The notes below the pieces were generated by a model. It saw only the letters and a list, made by a program, of their open reading frames with translations, was not told the origin of the DNA and searched no databases. A stretch of 45,412 nt of DNA. It comes from Haliscomenobacteraceae bacterium (lineage in GTDB: Bacteria > Bacteroidota > Bacteroidia > Chitinophagales > Saprospiraceae). Positions within the stretch are counted from its first letter, which is position 1, and each line of letters starts with the position of its first letter. The position numbers were made by a program, and so were the translations under genes. Positions 33,049 through 41,762 of the stretch are shown here, one piece after another. The stretch spans positions 1 through 45,412 of the forward strand of contig CANMVX010000030.1 of NCBI GenBank assembly GCA_947501115.1, given 5' to 3'.

Positions 33049-34236
33049 TTATTTCCACCAATCTCTTAGATTGTACGAAACATTATTGGATTGATTTTTG
33101 GCAAAAGCTATGCCCACTTCCTTTGCGGCTTGTATTTGCCTCTTTTTGAGATCATATAACTGTTTTTCTTTAAAACCCATCTCCCGATTTTTCATCGCTA
33201 GATCTGAACTTTGTCTGGTTTCATTTAAAACCTGATTTCTATTGTATTTTTCGTAAGCCAAGTCCCAACTTTTCTTTTGAGCGGCATCGAGACTACCTGA
33301 AATACTATTCATAATAGATTTTGCATCGGAGGAACAATCTGAATCAGTAGGAATTTTTGATAGAAATTCAGCGGTTGCTTCAACATTTCTTGTGGCCCAG
33401 GCACTTTTTGCCCCACCTAAATTTACCGCACAGTGGTGAGCTGAAATTTTATTTAATAACTTAATGACCTCTGGGTAACAGTCCATATCAGGGGTGTACA
33501 AAGAAATAAATTGAGCCGCATCCTCCCATTTATCTTGTGCTATTGCTGCTTGTGCTTGCGTTAAACTTTGGGCACAAGAAAAGGAAAGTTTTTTCTTGAA
33601 AATCTCTATGGATAGATCCTGTGCTTTTTCGTAACATTCTTTACAAACGGAGGGAATAGCTGTAAGTGAGGCTATAGCTTGGTCAAACTCGCGTTTTTCG
33701 GCATTTGCCTGGGCTTCAGTTAGAATAAACTGACATTTTGAGGTGTAATATTCAATAATCTTATTTTTACCTTGCTGTAAAAATTCTGTGTACCCAGAAT
33801 CAGCATTTCTTAAATTATTAATAGCTGAGATATATGCTTTAGTCTCGTTTTGGCCAACTCCCTTTAAAGTTTTGGAATAGGTAGAAAAGAGTGTTCCTTC
33901 GATACCATCAGCAATATATAAGGAAACTTGCATAGTATATACGTGCATAGCCGGCGCGGTAGAAGTAATTTCTTTCGATAAAATATCGATATGTGGGGTT
34001 ATAATAAATCGATTTTTATTTGATGTACCGCCAAATCCATTTTTTACAATGATTTGATTTATGATGTTATTCAACTGACTTTCAATAATCGGGGTCAGAC
34101 CTTCTACCTGAGGAGGAATATAACTATGCAGGGTAATTCGGTTGAAATCACTTAAAGTGTCTATACTATTTTGCGAGTAAATACCTGTTAATGAAGGAAT
34201 GAAGATGATTAAAATGAGTAATAATTTGTGTTTCAT
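33049..34236 (-). CDS. Exported protein with three internal Cys-containing repeats (last gene of envelope operon)
   Basis: No family is recognised. It has a signal peptide (MKHKLLLILIIFIPSLTGIYS), then a domain (~25-160) with FIITPHIDILSKEIT and YTMQVSLYIADGIEGTLFST that recalls the TolB-N/CsgG/LpoB-type alpha/beta fold (inference). Three repeats of about 50 residues begin near residues 168, 219 and 267. Each has a leading Cys, L..A.A, a helix with Asp/Glu, and a closing Cys (CQFILTEAQ...CKEC; CAQSLTQAQ...DCYPE; CAVNLGGAK...DCSSD). These look TPR-like with paired cysteines. The C-terminus is helical and charged and ends RDWWK. It starts 10 bases after the DUF6175 gene. Confidence 0.78.
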   Translation of the reverse strand: MKHKLLLILIIFIPSLTGIYSQNSIDTLSDFNRITLHSYIPPQVEGLTPIIESQLNNIINQIIVKNGFGGTSNKNRFIITPHIDILSKEITSTAPAMHVYTMQVSLYIADGIEGTLFSTYSKTLKGVGQNETKAYISAINNLRNADSGYTEFLQQGKNKIIEYYTSKCQFILTEAQANAEKREFDQAIASLTAIPSVCKECYEKAQDLSIEIFKKKLSFSCAQSLTQAQAAIAQDKWEDAAQFISLYTPDMDCYPEVIKLLNKISAHHCAVNLGGAKSAWATRNVEATAEFLSKIPTDSDCSSDAKSIMNSISGSLDAAQKKSWDLAYEKYNRNQVLNETRQSSDLAMKNREMGFKEKQLYDLKKRQIQAAKEVGIAFAKNQSNNVSYNLRDWWK

Positions 34237-34246
34237 TATGTTTATA

Positions 34247-35191
34247 TTATTTGTCGCCCAATACTAACTGCGCCTGACCCAATCCCTTCATCATGAGTTT
34301 AGACTCAATTTGGAATTTATCCATTAAATACTTTTTAAGGTTGAATGCCCAGCGTCTTGTGTCGGTAGCTTGCCCTTTTTCATTGAAAAGAGGAATGCGA
34401 ACCTGCTCAAAGACCATCATGTTTTCTGTGGCATCCAGGGTACTAAATCTATTTTTTACGGTATTTTCATGTACCCAATTTTCAATGATATTGCTAAGCA
34501 TATCACCACCGAAGTCTTCCGATTCAAGATTATGTGCCCAATTATTCCAGGTAAGAACCCTGAGTATTACCTCCCTGCCATTTTCGAACATGTCGTCAAA
34601 ATGATTTTGAAGTTGAACATTATAAAGGTCAATGTTAGCAACGACGGCCTCTGCTAAAAGAACAGGAATTTCGGCAGTAAACGATGGAGCTCCGGTCCCC
34701 GATGAACCTGCAATTTGTTTATTAGTGTAGGAATCTATTCCCTGTAGATTAAAAGTTACCGTGTTTTTAGGTCCGACACTTTTAATAGTATAGGTCATCT
34801 GGATAATTATATCAGCTTTGGCTACTTTCTTTAACTTATCAATGGGATTTTCATTAATCTCTGCCCCTTCGCTACTCATTAAAAGAGCATCCTCTGCTGA
34901 CTGATTTTCCAGGGATTTAAGGATAGATTCCAGGTTTTTTAACGGAAAACCTCGGTCTGCCATTAATTCATTTATTTTGCTGATGACTAAAATTAAATTA
35001 GCATCTTCTTGCAAGGCTTTTTTATAATCGGGAATCAATACTTTGGTACCCTGATTATTGAATTCAGTTAAATAGCCATATTCTTTACACCAAAGATCGC
35101 TTGGGACGACCATCAAAGTTGGTTTTTTTGCTTGACCAATGCTTAGGAAGGGCATCATCAGAATAATAGCAAGACAATGTAACTTAGTCAT
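34247..35191 (-). CDS. DUF6175 family exported protein
   Basis: Recognised as DUF6175 by MVVPSDLWCKEYGYLTEF, KALQEDANLILVISKINELM, ADRGFPLKNLES, IDKLKKVAKADIIIQMTYTI and FNLQGIDSYTNKQIAGSSGT. This family is widespread in Bacteroides and relatives, and its function is unknown. A signal peptide (MTKLHCLAIILMMPFLSIGQ) exports the 314-residue protein. Its first domain has the strand-helix order and the 'DAYT-K-IAG-S-GTG' end of TolB-N/CsgG-like periplasmic proteins, which is an inference about fold only. The gene overlaps the end of the upstream lipoprotein gene by 8 bases, implying translational coupling. Confidence 0.82.
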   Translation of the reverse strand: MTKLHCLAIILMMPFLSIGQAKKPTLMVVPSDLWCKEYGYLTEFNNQGTKVLIPDYKKALQEDANLILVISKINELMADRGFPLKNLESILKSLENQSAEDALLMSSEGAEINENPIDKLKKVAKADIIIQMTYTIKSVGPKNTVTFNLQGIDSYTNKQIAGSSGTGAPSFTAEIPVLLAEAVVANIDLYNVQLQNHFDDMFENGREVILRVLTWNNWAHNLESEDFGGDMLSNIIENWVHENTVKNRFSTLDATENMMVFEQVRIPLFNEKGQATDTRRWAFNLKKYLMDKFQIESKLMMKGLGQAQLVLGDK

Positions 35192-35669
35192 TAGAACTCT
35201 TTTTTACTCCTTTTTTCGTCAAATAAATATCCAGTTCGGTTTGTTTGAATATCAAAATAGTACCATAAACAACACCGAACCGGGATTTTTTCTTGTCATA
35301 TTTTGGGTTTATCCCATTTTTTCGTTCTTTGATGAAATCTTTATAATCTCCGTTGCGCTCGAAGAATTTTTCAAAAAACGCTTTATGTTTTTCGATGGCA
35401 TTAACTTCTGTCAACAACGCATTTCTTGCACAGGCTGCATCACCAGTAAAAACGCCTGAAAACAAAACATCTTTGAGTGCATTTTTACGGGCATCCTCTA
35501 AAGCTTCTTTTTTATTCACCCCTTTTCCCCAGGCTTTTAATAAAAAATGGCCATCGTCAGCATTTCCTGCACATTCTGTTTTGTAAGTATAATTTCCAGC
35601 AATATTTTTTTGCGATTGGCAAGAAAAAATAAGGACAAGGATGCTAAATATTGGTAAATAATTCTTCAT
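35184..35669 (-). CDS. Small lipoprotein, paralogue of the neighbouring 173-residue protein
   Basis: 161 residues with a lipoprotein signal MKNYLPIFSILVLIFSC (lipobox I-F-S-C, Cys17). The mature domain contains LLKAWGKGVNKKEALEDARK, NALKDVLFSGVF, HKAFFEKFFERNGDYKDFI and GVVYGTILIFKQTELDIYL. These line up with the same elements of the adjacent upstream gene product, so the two are paralogues. The A...A...A helix after a strand recalls LPP20/FlgT-N-like domains, but the match is only by pattern. It is expected to sit in the outer membrane facing the periplasm. Spacing to the upstream gene is 11 bases, and it overlaps the DUF6175 gene by 8 bases. Confidence 0.78.
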   Translation of the reverse strand: MKNYLPIFSILVLIFSCQSQKNIAGNYTYKTECAGNADDGHFLLKAWGKGVNKKEALEDARKNALKDVLFSGVFTGDAACARNALLTEVNAIEKHKAFFEKFFERNGDYKDFIKERKNGINPKYDKKKSRFGVVYGTILIFKQTELDIYLTKKGVKKSSND

Positions 35670-35680
35670 TCCATCTAAGA

Positions 35681-36202
35681 TTAAAAACCGGTAGTTAATC
35701 CTTTGATAATTCCCGCATTTTCGAGATCCTTTCTAAGTTCAGCGCTATTCACCGAGACAATTACACCAATTTTATATTCAGATTTACCTAATTTGATACG
35801 ATCTTCGGGAAGGATACTACCATTTGCTAATAAAGAAACAAACTTTAGATATTTGCCACCATTTAAAAAGAATTCGTCAAAAAAGGCAAGTTGTTCTTGC
35901 TCCAGATTGGGATTTGTAGCTAATGGTTTCTGACCTTTCACTCGGTTATTATCGGGAAATCCTTTAAAAATTATCGCATGTACTGCATTTTTTTTAGCTT
36001 GTTCAATGACAGCTTCCTGAGATGATCCGATAGACCAGATTTTGACCTGGTAGCTGCCTTGAACACCCGTTCCAATCCCTTCAATTTCATATTTCCAGGC
36101 TTGTGTATTTTCGTCATTGTTACGTTTTCCTTGTCCATAGCTGATATTAAATCCTAATATCAAAAGAAGAAATACGTGAATATAAGTTATCGATGTCTTC
36201 AT
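35681..36202 (-). CDS. Exported protein, paralogue of the neighbouring lipoprotein
   Basis: 173 residues with a signal peptide (MKTSITYIHVFLLLILGFNI, cleavage near SYGQG) but no lipobox, so it is probably soluble in the periplasm or exported. The core YQVKIWSIGSSQEAVIEQAK, NAVHAIIFKGFP, LAFFDEFFLNGGKYLKFVSL and KIGVIVSVNSAELRKDLENA matches the lipoprotein encoded next. The pair may form a heteromer, one half membrane-tethered; that is inference. No known family was identified. It lies 19 bases after the first gene of the operon. Confidence 0.77.
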   Translation of the reverse strand: MKTSITYIHVFLLLILGFNISYGQGKRNNDENTQAWKYEIEGIGTGVQGSYQVKIWSIGSSQEAVIEQAKKNAVHAIIFKGFPDNNRVKGQKPLATNPNLEQEQLAFFDEFFLNGGKYLKFVSLLANGSILPEDRIKLGKSEYKIGVIVSVNSAELRKDLENAGIIKGLTTGF

Positions 36203-36221
36203 TTTACCTTATTTCCGGACC

Positions 36222-37574
36222 TTACCTAATTTGTTTAATTAACATACCAATTTGCACTTTCTCGGAATCACTAAATTTAGTTCCTTCGAGGCCTGGTGGC
36301 AAAGGAACTCCATTTTTATCGAGATATTGAGCTGTTTTGTAATCGGCATTATATCGATTATCCCAAACCAGATTAGCATCGGCTTTTATTTTACCCAAAC
36401 TTTTATAGGAGGTAAGACCCGTTTTAGCGTTGTAAGTTAGTTCAAGTACTTCAAAAGTCTCGCCACCTTCTAATCCCTCTTTCATTCCTATTTTTGCGGT
36501 GATTGGCGCAATAGAATAAATAGGCGATTTTGTCTTGAATACATCGTTATCTTTTTGAAGTTCAGCAAAGGCATTGTCAATGTTTCTAACGAGTGCAAGG
36601 TCAATTATTTGTTCCTCAGTTCTTGCTTCACCCGCTTTAAAGGTTACTAAACTCTGATTATACTGAACACTTACATATTCCAATTTGAAAATATTGGATT
36701 TTTTAAATGCCTCTGGATTTGCCCATAATTTTTCATAAAAAGTATTGGCGATACTTTCGTTCCAGGTAAGTTTGTACAACCACGTTTTTGATAGCAGTGT
36801 GTAACCTTCCTTGGTTTTTTCATAGGTTGCCTCAATTTGTTTTGTAGCAGCTTTAACTAAAATCTGAGGCTTTCCTGCCAGGGCAGCAATAGAGGCATCA
36901 GCGAACGCTCTGGCTACTGGTTCATTGGCATAAAAAGATAATTTGGTAAATGTGACAAAGGTGTTATTAATCAATTGTTCACCAGCGTCACCTAAAGAGG
37001 CCATTCCTCTCGCTTGGCCCTTTGCAATATTCGCCTCTATTTCACTCGCATTATATAAGCCTCTTTCCTGAATGAGTTGCATGTTAAATTTGCCTTTATC
37101 ATTCATATTAAACCATTTCGATACCACTTTTTTAGCTATATCATTCGATTCAATGTATTTATCTAACTTGATTTTATATAGTTGTTTTTCATTGGGTAAA
37201 ATGATAGCCAGTGTCTGTTTATCATCTAAATATCGTAAAGATTTTTTTGCCGTTTCAGCAATTAAAATTTCTACTTTTCCTTTAACGGTGTCTTTTAAAA
37301 ATCCAGCTTTGAGCAAATCATCATCGGTCGGATTTATATCAGCAATGTTTATATTGGTAAATGGTGCACCATGCTTATTATACTTGTCAGGAAAGGGGGC
37401 TTTATTCCAGGAATTTATTACTATCTCTTTACTTGGGAAGTTTTCAGATTCAATTAAAACCATTTGTAAAGTGCTTCTTCTGTATTTATCATCCAAAGCA
37501 GGTGATTGAGCGCTTAGGTTAAAAATAACTAGGGCGAAAAACAAAATGGAAAGAATGTTTTTTCTTGTTTTCAT
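36222..37574 (-). CDS. Exported protein of unknown function, first gene of the envelope operon
   Basis: 450 residues with a signal peptide (MKTRKNILSILFFALVIFNL, cleavage after SAQ). The sequence has an N-terminal region with LQMVLIESENFPSKEIVINS, a helical stretch with KGQARGMASLGDAGEQLINN, VTFTKLSFYANEPVARAFAD and QIEATYEKTKEGYTLLSKTW. The C-terminal part (~330-450) reads IGMKEGLEGGETFEVLEL and YLDKNGVPLPPGLEGTKFS, which looks like a beta-barrel domain resembling FlgT-C or similar assembly modules (weak). No family was recognised. It leads five genes with gaps of at most 19 bases or overlaps, all on the minus strand and all with export signals. Confidence 0.77.
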   Translation of the reverse strand: MKTRKNILSILFFALVIFNLSAQSPALDDKYRRSTLQMVLIESENFPSKEIVINSWNKAPFPDKYNKHGAPFTNINIADINPTDDDLLKAGFLKDTVKGKVEILIAETAKKSLRYLDDKQTLAIILPNEKQLYKIKLDKYIESNDIAKKVVSKWFNMNDKGKFNMQLIQERGLYNASEIEANIAKGQARGMASLGDAGEQLINNTFVTFTKLSFYANEPVARAFADASIAALAGKPQILVKAATKQIEATYEKTKEGYTLLSKTWLYKLTWNESIANTFYEKLWANPEAFKKSNIFKLEYVSVQYNQSLVTFKAGEARTEEQIIDLALVRNIDNAFAELQKDNDVFKTKSPIYSIAPITAKIGMKEGLEGGETFEVLELTYNAKTGLTSYKSLGKIKADANLVWDNRYNADYKTAQYLDKNGVPLPPGLEGTKFSDSEKVQIGMLIKQIR

Positions 37575-37653
37575 AATACTGTGGTCTTTAAAATAATATT
37601 TTTATTTGAAGCCCGCAATGTATTCGGTTAAAATGTAGAAAACTAATTATATT

Positions 37654-37674
37654 AGGGGAATTGGTATTTCCCCT
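37654..37674. terminator. Short hairpin between the 1283-residue protein gene and the envelope operon
   Basis: aggggaa (37654-37660) and ttcccct (37668-37674) enclose a 7-base loop in the otherwise AT-rich 196-base gap 37575-37770. It could attenuate read-through from the large gene into the operon. No T run follows directly on the minus strand, so confidence is low. Confidence 0.35.
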
Positions 37675-37770
37675 ATCTGTCTTTTTATTTTCCCCTATTT
37701 TAATATGCTAATAGTCAATTATTTAAAAAATATTTAATTTAAAAAATATTGAAAACCTCATTCGATGTTT

Positions 37771-40700
37771 TCACCTTAATCCTTCCGCACTTGAAACATC
37801 TCCCGTCTTAACACCTTTTATTTCATTTATGGTCCAGGGCTCTTTCGGATAAAAGGATATAATTTCCTGTTGATTTTTGTCAAAAAAATGCCAGTTAGTA
37901 TTATTTGGAAATTTTTTCTCAATCTGTAAAATCATCTTTCTCAATAATACCATATCCAGTGTGGTTATACTACCCGAGTTGTTTACATCTGCTGCAATCA
38001 TTCCAAATTTACTCATTATGGGTTTTATGCCGAGAATGTGCCTATTAATAAGCAATAAATCATAGGTACTCACACCTTCCAGATATTGAGTTTCTTTGGT
38101 AATGTTTAGCGTATATTTTTTGTCCATATTTAAGTCGCTAAACTTGAAAATACCTTCAGAATTTGTTGTGGTATAATGAGTGGTGCCCGCCAATGTCACT
38201 TGAAATCCTGATAAATTAAATCCATTTGCCAACCTGATTTTACCTGCAATATTGGTCAGTTTATTACTGCATACATTTAAATGATCATTGAGCTTAACAT
38301 AAACCTTGCAAAAATGGTAATTCCCCCTGGAATCCATCTTATACAATCGAAGTGTTACTAATCCCTGTTCTACATCAGAACAACCCAATCGAATGGATTT
38401 ATAACCTGTAGCGTTAATTTGTGGTCTGAATGAGGAAGTGTCCCGCACTAAAAAATATTGTACGGATCCTGAACAATCTTTGATTCCTGAATCGGAATCT
38501 TGTAAAAAATCTTTATAATGAATGGTGACACCTGGGCTATCTGCAACCTCCATAGTTAGAGATGCATTTAGCTGTAGAACACAAATTCCTGAAATAATTG
38601 ATTTATCTTCAACGGTGAAAAAAATATTTCCTTTGGTCGTATTTCCACATGCATCGGCTATTGTAACAGATGCAATATATTCACCCTCAGGAAAAGCGCC
38701 TAATTGTAGTTGACAGGTATCAGATCTAAAATATCCAGGGAAAGTACTGAAGTCTTTAACTATGGAACCTGTATCCTTTTTTCTGATTTGAACGCTTCGT
38801 CCCTTGAAGGAATTATTTGAGCAATCATCCTTACAATAAAAGGAAAATTGAATAGTTGCCTGGCAATCTGTCTCGCTTAAATTAAATTTCCTGGTATTTC
38901 CAGGAAGTATCGACGGTGGCACATCATCAACTACAGAAATGATTTGAGTATATTTCCATGCAAAAGTTTGTTCTCCTGCACAAGATGCGGTATGTATTGG
39001 ATTAAAATAAGATAAGGAATATCCATCCAGATTTCTTGTGGCACTGGTATGAAGTTGTATTCCTTCTGCTGATTTTATAAAAGAAAAAGTTTGCTCCTCC
39101 CCATTTTTTCTTGGTAAAATTCTTGCAAATTCAGCTGGATCTACTTTTTCGCAATGCAGTTGATTCGGCAACATACACCAATTTATGAAGGTTGCTGTTC
39201 GAAATATTTTATTGCAGTTGTCAGTGGTAATATCTGATGAATAAGTTTGGTCGTTATAACTTACAGCAATCAAATCACATCCCTGTTCAGTCCATGTGAA
39301 TTCATTTTTAGGTTGAATTTTTGCTAAACAAGTCGTGGTCTTATCCTCAGGAACAGAAATGGTAAAGGAATGAATGGCTCGAATAGTTATTCTTTGTCTG
39401 GCCGTATGCCTCAATGTGTCCCCGGTTTTTCTGACATGTAATAAGGTCCATACCCGATCTACATATCCAGTGTCACAACTGAGGTTTTTTTCTGTATGAT
39501 ATAAAACGGTGGGTTGACAAGGTCCACTGATAATTTCTGGAATGCCAAATAATAAGTTGGATTGAATAGGATCTTCCAATTTTTTAATCTTTTCCTTGTC
39601 CGTCCCATCTATATAATTAAGCCAGGTTGGATTTTGAGTATTAGGCAATATTGGAGCTATAATCCATGGGACTGAGTTGTTTTCCACTATAATTCTGGTT
39701 TGATTCCAATCCCAATTTGGTTGTAGGGTCAGCCTATTTGTGCCAGATAAATCCAATATTTGAATAAAATCAGCTCCCCATAGCTCCGCATCTACTTCTT
39801 TTCCAACATCTTCACAGAAAAAAGAAACATAGGGCATTCCTCTTGGCGTAAAATAGGCACTGTCTGACGTTGATTCAAAGTCGTCCAATTCAACGATTCC
39901 ATTTGATTTTCCACTATGGCTGAACAGGTCATAATCATTATTTGTCAATAAAAATTGTTGAATGAATTCTTTAGAAATTTTTCGTCGCATATATAAAGAA
40001 TCCAATTGGCATCCATCAGAGGAACCTTGGTTTATATCCTTGACATATATTCTGGCTTCTCCATTTTCTGCACTAAATTTCCCTTTATTATCTGAATTCC
40101 AAGTAGTGACTGGAAGGGAAACATTTAGCTGATCCTTTGTTTTCATCCTTGGTTTAATTTTATCATAAACCAAAAAATAAAGTGTATCCTGAAGGTTATT
40201 ATAACAACCATCTAAGGCTGAAATAACAAGTCTGTGATAACCAACAGGAATATTATAAATCATATTACCTCCTTCTGACAACGAAAAAACAGGATAATCA
40301 CGGTCTATAAAATCGGGATGTTTTTTAAAATATGGCGTATTAAATTCCCAGGCGGTTTGAATTTTAAATTGAAGATTCAAATCATATCTGGAGGAGCAAT
40401 CATCATTTATAGTCCAGTTAAAAACAGATCCCAATTGTTTATCATCAGCGCCATACGGTAAAATGAGTTCTCCTGAACAGCCATGAGCCAGAGAATCAAA
40501 GTAGAGACTAGGTAATGCCAGATATTCATCTTGGTTGGTTGGTTTAACATGTCCCAAAATGGGAAAAGCCCCATCTAATACAGAAACAACCGGTGGAGAA
40601 GAATCCTTAAAAGTGAGATAAAGCGTATCTTTTATAATGGCAGCACTGCATCTATCTATAACATTTAATACTACTTCTGAAAGAGTACTTCCAGGACAAC

Positions 40701-41622
40701 CTGAAAAGGTTTTAACACTAAATGCCCATGAAAAATCATCCGTTAGATCAAATAAATTGACTTGTGTTGCATATCCAGATGGAAGAAGGTAATTAGCTAC
40801 ATATTGTTGCTTGGCAAATTCAATAATTTCAGCCTCCGAAAAGTTGCCACATTGATTATTTTTTAATGTATCTGGAAATCCGCATGTTCCTGGTCCTGAA
40901 TAATTACCCATTACCCCAAATGCTGTAAGATTAGAAACAGGACCATAATCACTATAGGTGTTTGGCGAAATACTGAATGTACAATCATTATTCAGTGGTG
41001 GTTTCCTGAAATAAATGACCTGTTGCATTCTATTTATATTGGCACGTGAATCACTAAATGAAAAGGTTCTAAATAATGTAGTTTCATATTCTCCACATGG
41101 TTGAAAACTAACCCTATCGGTCACGAAAATCTGAATTTGTCCGCCACATGAATCCTCTTTCATAACGGGGATTCCTATAAAATAAATGTCATAAGGGTCG
41201 TACCAGGAATTAGTGTTATTTTCAATCTGACTTAAATCATGTCTCCACATGACTAGGGTATCATAGTTTAACCAGTTCAATGAGTCTGACGGACTCATTG
41301 AAGGTGGAACTAAATCTTTTGTAATCAGACTTCCAGAACACAAAAGACTTCCAGTTGAGGAGAAAATCCCGTATTTCCAGCCATTATCTGGACTCAAGCC
41401 ATCTACAATATCACCATTTGAGGGATTTACATCGTTTATTTCAATATATGTACCAGTTGGAAAAACTCCTGGGGCTAATTCACTGAGGGTAACTTGCCTG
41501 CTACAAGCATTCGGCATTGGTACCATGATTTTTTCAATGCAGGCATTACCTATTAATACATTATTTGTGACAAGACAAAAAATGAGTGGGAAAAGATAGG
41601 AAATGGTGTTTTTTATTTTCAT
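37771..41622 (-). CDS. Large secreted protein with dockerin-like module
   Basis: 1283 residues, exported by an N-terminal signal (MKIKNTISYLFPLIFCLVTN). The body is a series of beta-sandwich-like segments with regularly placed cysteines (KDSCGGQIQIF, GCSGELILPYG, CLAKIQPKNEF, CQATIQFSFYCKDDCS), similar to the HYR/SprB-like surface proteins of Saprospiria. Near the end, residues ~1122-1185 form a carboxypeptidase-regulatory-like fold (IAGKIRLANGFNLSGFQVTL). Residues ~1205-1235 form a dockerin type I-like repeat (AADVNNSGSITTLDMVLLRK), and GVKTGDVSS is the module's usual closing. No type A sorting domain follows. It is likely a surface or extracellular-matrix protein. Confidence 0.82.
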   Translation of the reverse strand: MKIKNTISYLFPLIFCLVTNNVLIGNACIEKIMVPMPNACSRQVTLSELAPGVFPTGTYIEINDVNPSNGDIVDGLSPDNGWKYGIFSSTGSLLCSGSLITKDLVPPSMSPSDSLNWLNYDTLVMWRHDLSQIENNTNSWYDPYDIYFIGIPVMKEDSCGGQIQIFVTDRVSFQPCGEYETTLFRTFSFSDSRANINRMQQVIYFRKPPLNNDCTFSISPNTYSDYGPVSNLTAFGVMGNYSGPGTCGFPDTLKNNQCGNFSEAEIIEFAKQQYVANYLLPSGYATQVNLFDLTDDFSWAFSVKTFSGCPGSTLSEVVLNVIDRCSAAIIKDTLYLTFKDSSPPVVSVLDGAFPILGHVKPTNQDEYLALPSLYFDSLAHGCSGELILPYGADDKQLGSVFNWTINDDCSSRYDLNLQFKIQTAWEFNTPYFKKHPDFIDRDYPVFSLSEGGNMIYNIPVGYHRLVISALDGCYNNLQDTLYFLVYDKIKPRMKTKDQLNVSLPVTTWNSDNKGKFSAENGEARIYVKDINQGSSDGCQLDSLYMRRKISKEFIQQFLLTNNDYDLFSHSGKSNGIVELDDFESTSDSAYFTPRGMPYVSFFCEDVGKEVDAELWGADFIQILDLSGTNRLTLQPNWDWNQTRIIVENNSVPWIIAPILPNTQNPTWLNYIDGTDKEKIKKLEDPIQSNLLFGIPEIISGPCQPTVLYHTEKNLSCDTGYVDRVWTLLHVRKTGDTLRHTARQRITIRAIHSFTISVPEDKTTTCLAKIQPKNEFTWTEQGCDLIAVSYNDQTYSSDITTDNCNKIFRTATFINWCMLPNQLHCEKVDPAEFARILPRKNGEEQTFSFIKSAEGIQLHTSATRNLDGYSLSYFNPIHTASCAGEQTFAWKYTQIISVVDDVPPSILPGNTRKFNLSETDCQATIQFSFYCKDDCSNNSFKGRSVQIRKKDTGSIVKDFSTFPGYFRSDTCQLQLGAFPEGEYIASVTIADACGNTTKGNIFFTVEDKSIISGICVLQLNASLTMEVADSPGVTIHYKDFLQDSDSGIKDCSGSVQYFLVRDTSSFRPQINATGYKSIRLGCSDVEQGLVTLRLYKMDSRGNYHFCKVYVKLNDHLNVCSNKLTNIAGKIRLANGFNLSGFQVTLAGTTHYTTTNSEGIFKFSDLNMDKKYTLNITKETQYLEGVSTYDLLLINRHILGIKPIMSKFGMIAADVNNSGSITTLDMVLLRKMILQIEKKFPNNTNWHFFDKNQQEIISFYPKEPWTINEIKGVKTGDVSSAEGLR

Positions 41623-41731
41623 AAAATCACCTTATAGCAATGGTTTTAGGGCATGAAGATAAAATTTTATAAGCAAAATCAATAAATTTTATTTATTCTA
41701 CTAATTACATAGGATATATAGAAATAATATT

Positions 41732-41739
41732 TATTTTTG
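41732..41739 (+). promoter_or_regulatory. -7-like box before the sulfite/nitrite reductase gene
   Basis: TATTTTTG fits TAnnTTTG, 23 bases before the ATG at 41763. No convincing -33 box was found, and no Cbl/CysB- or NsrR-like operator was seen. Confidence 0.4.
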
Positions 41740-41762
41740 TCATCTCATTTAACCCGAATCAC

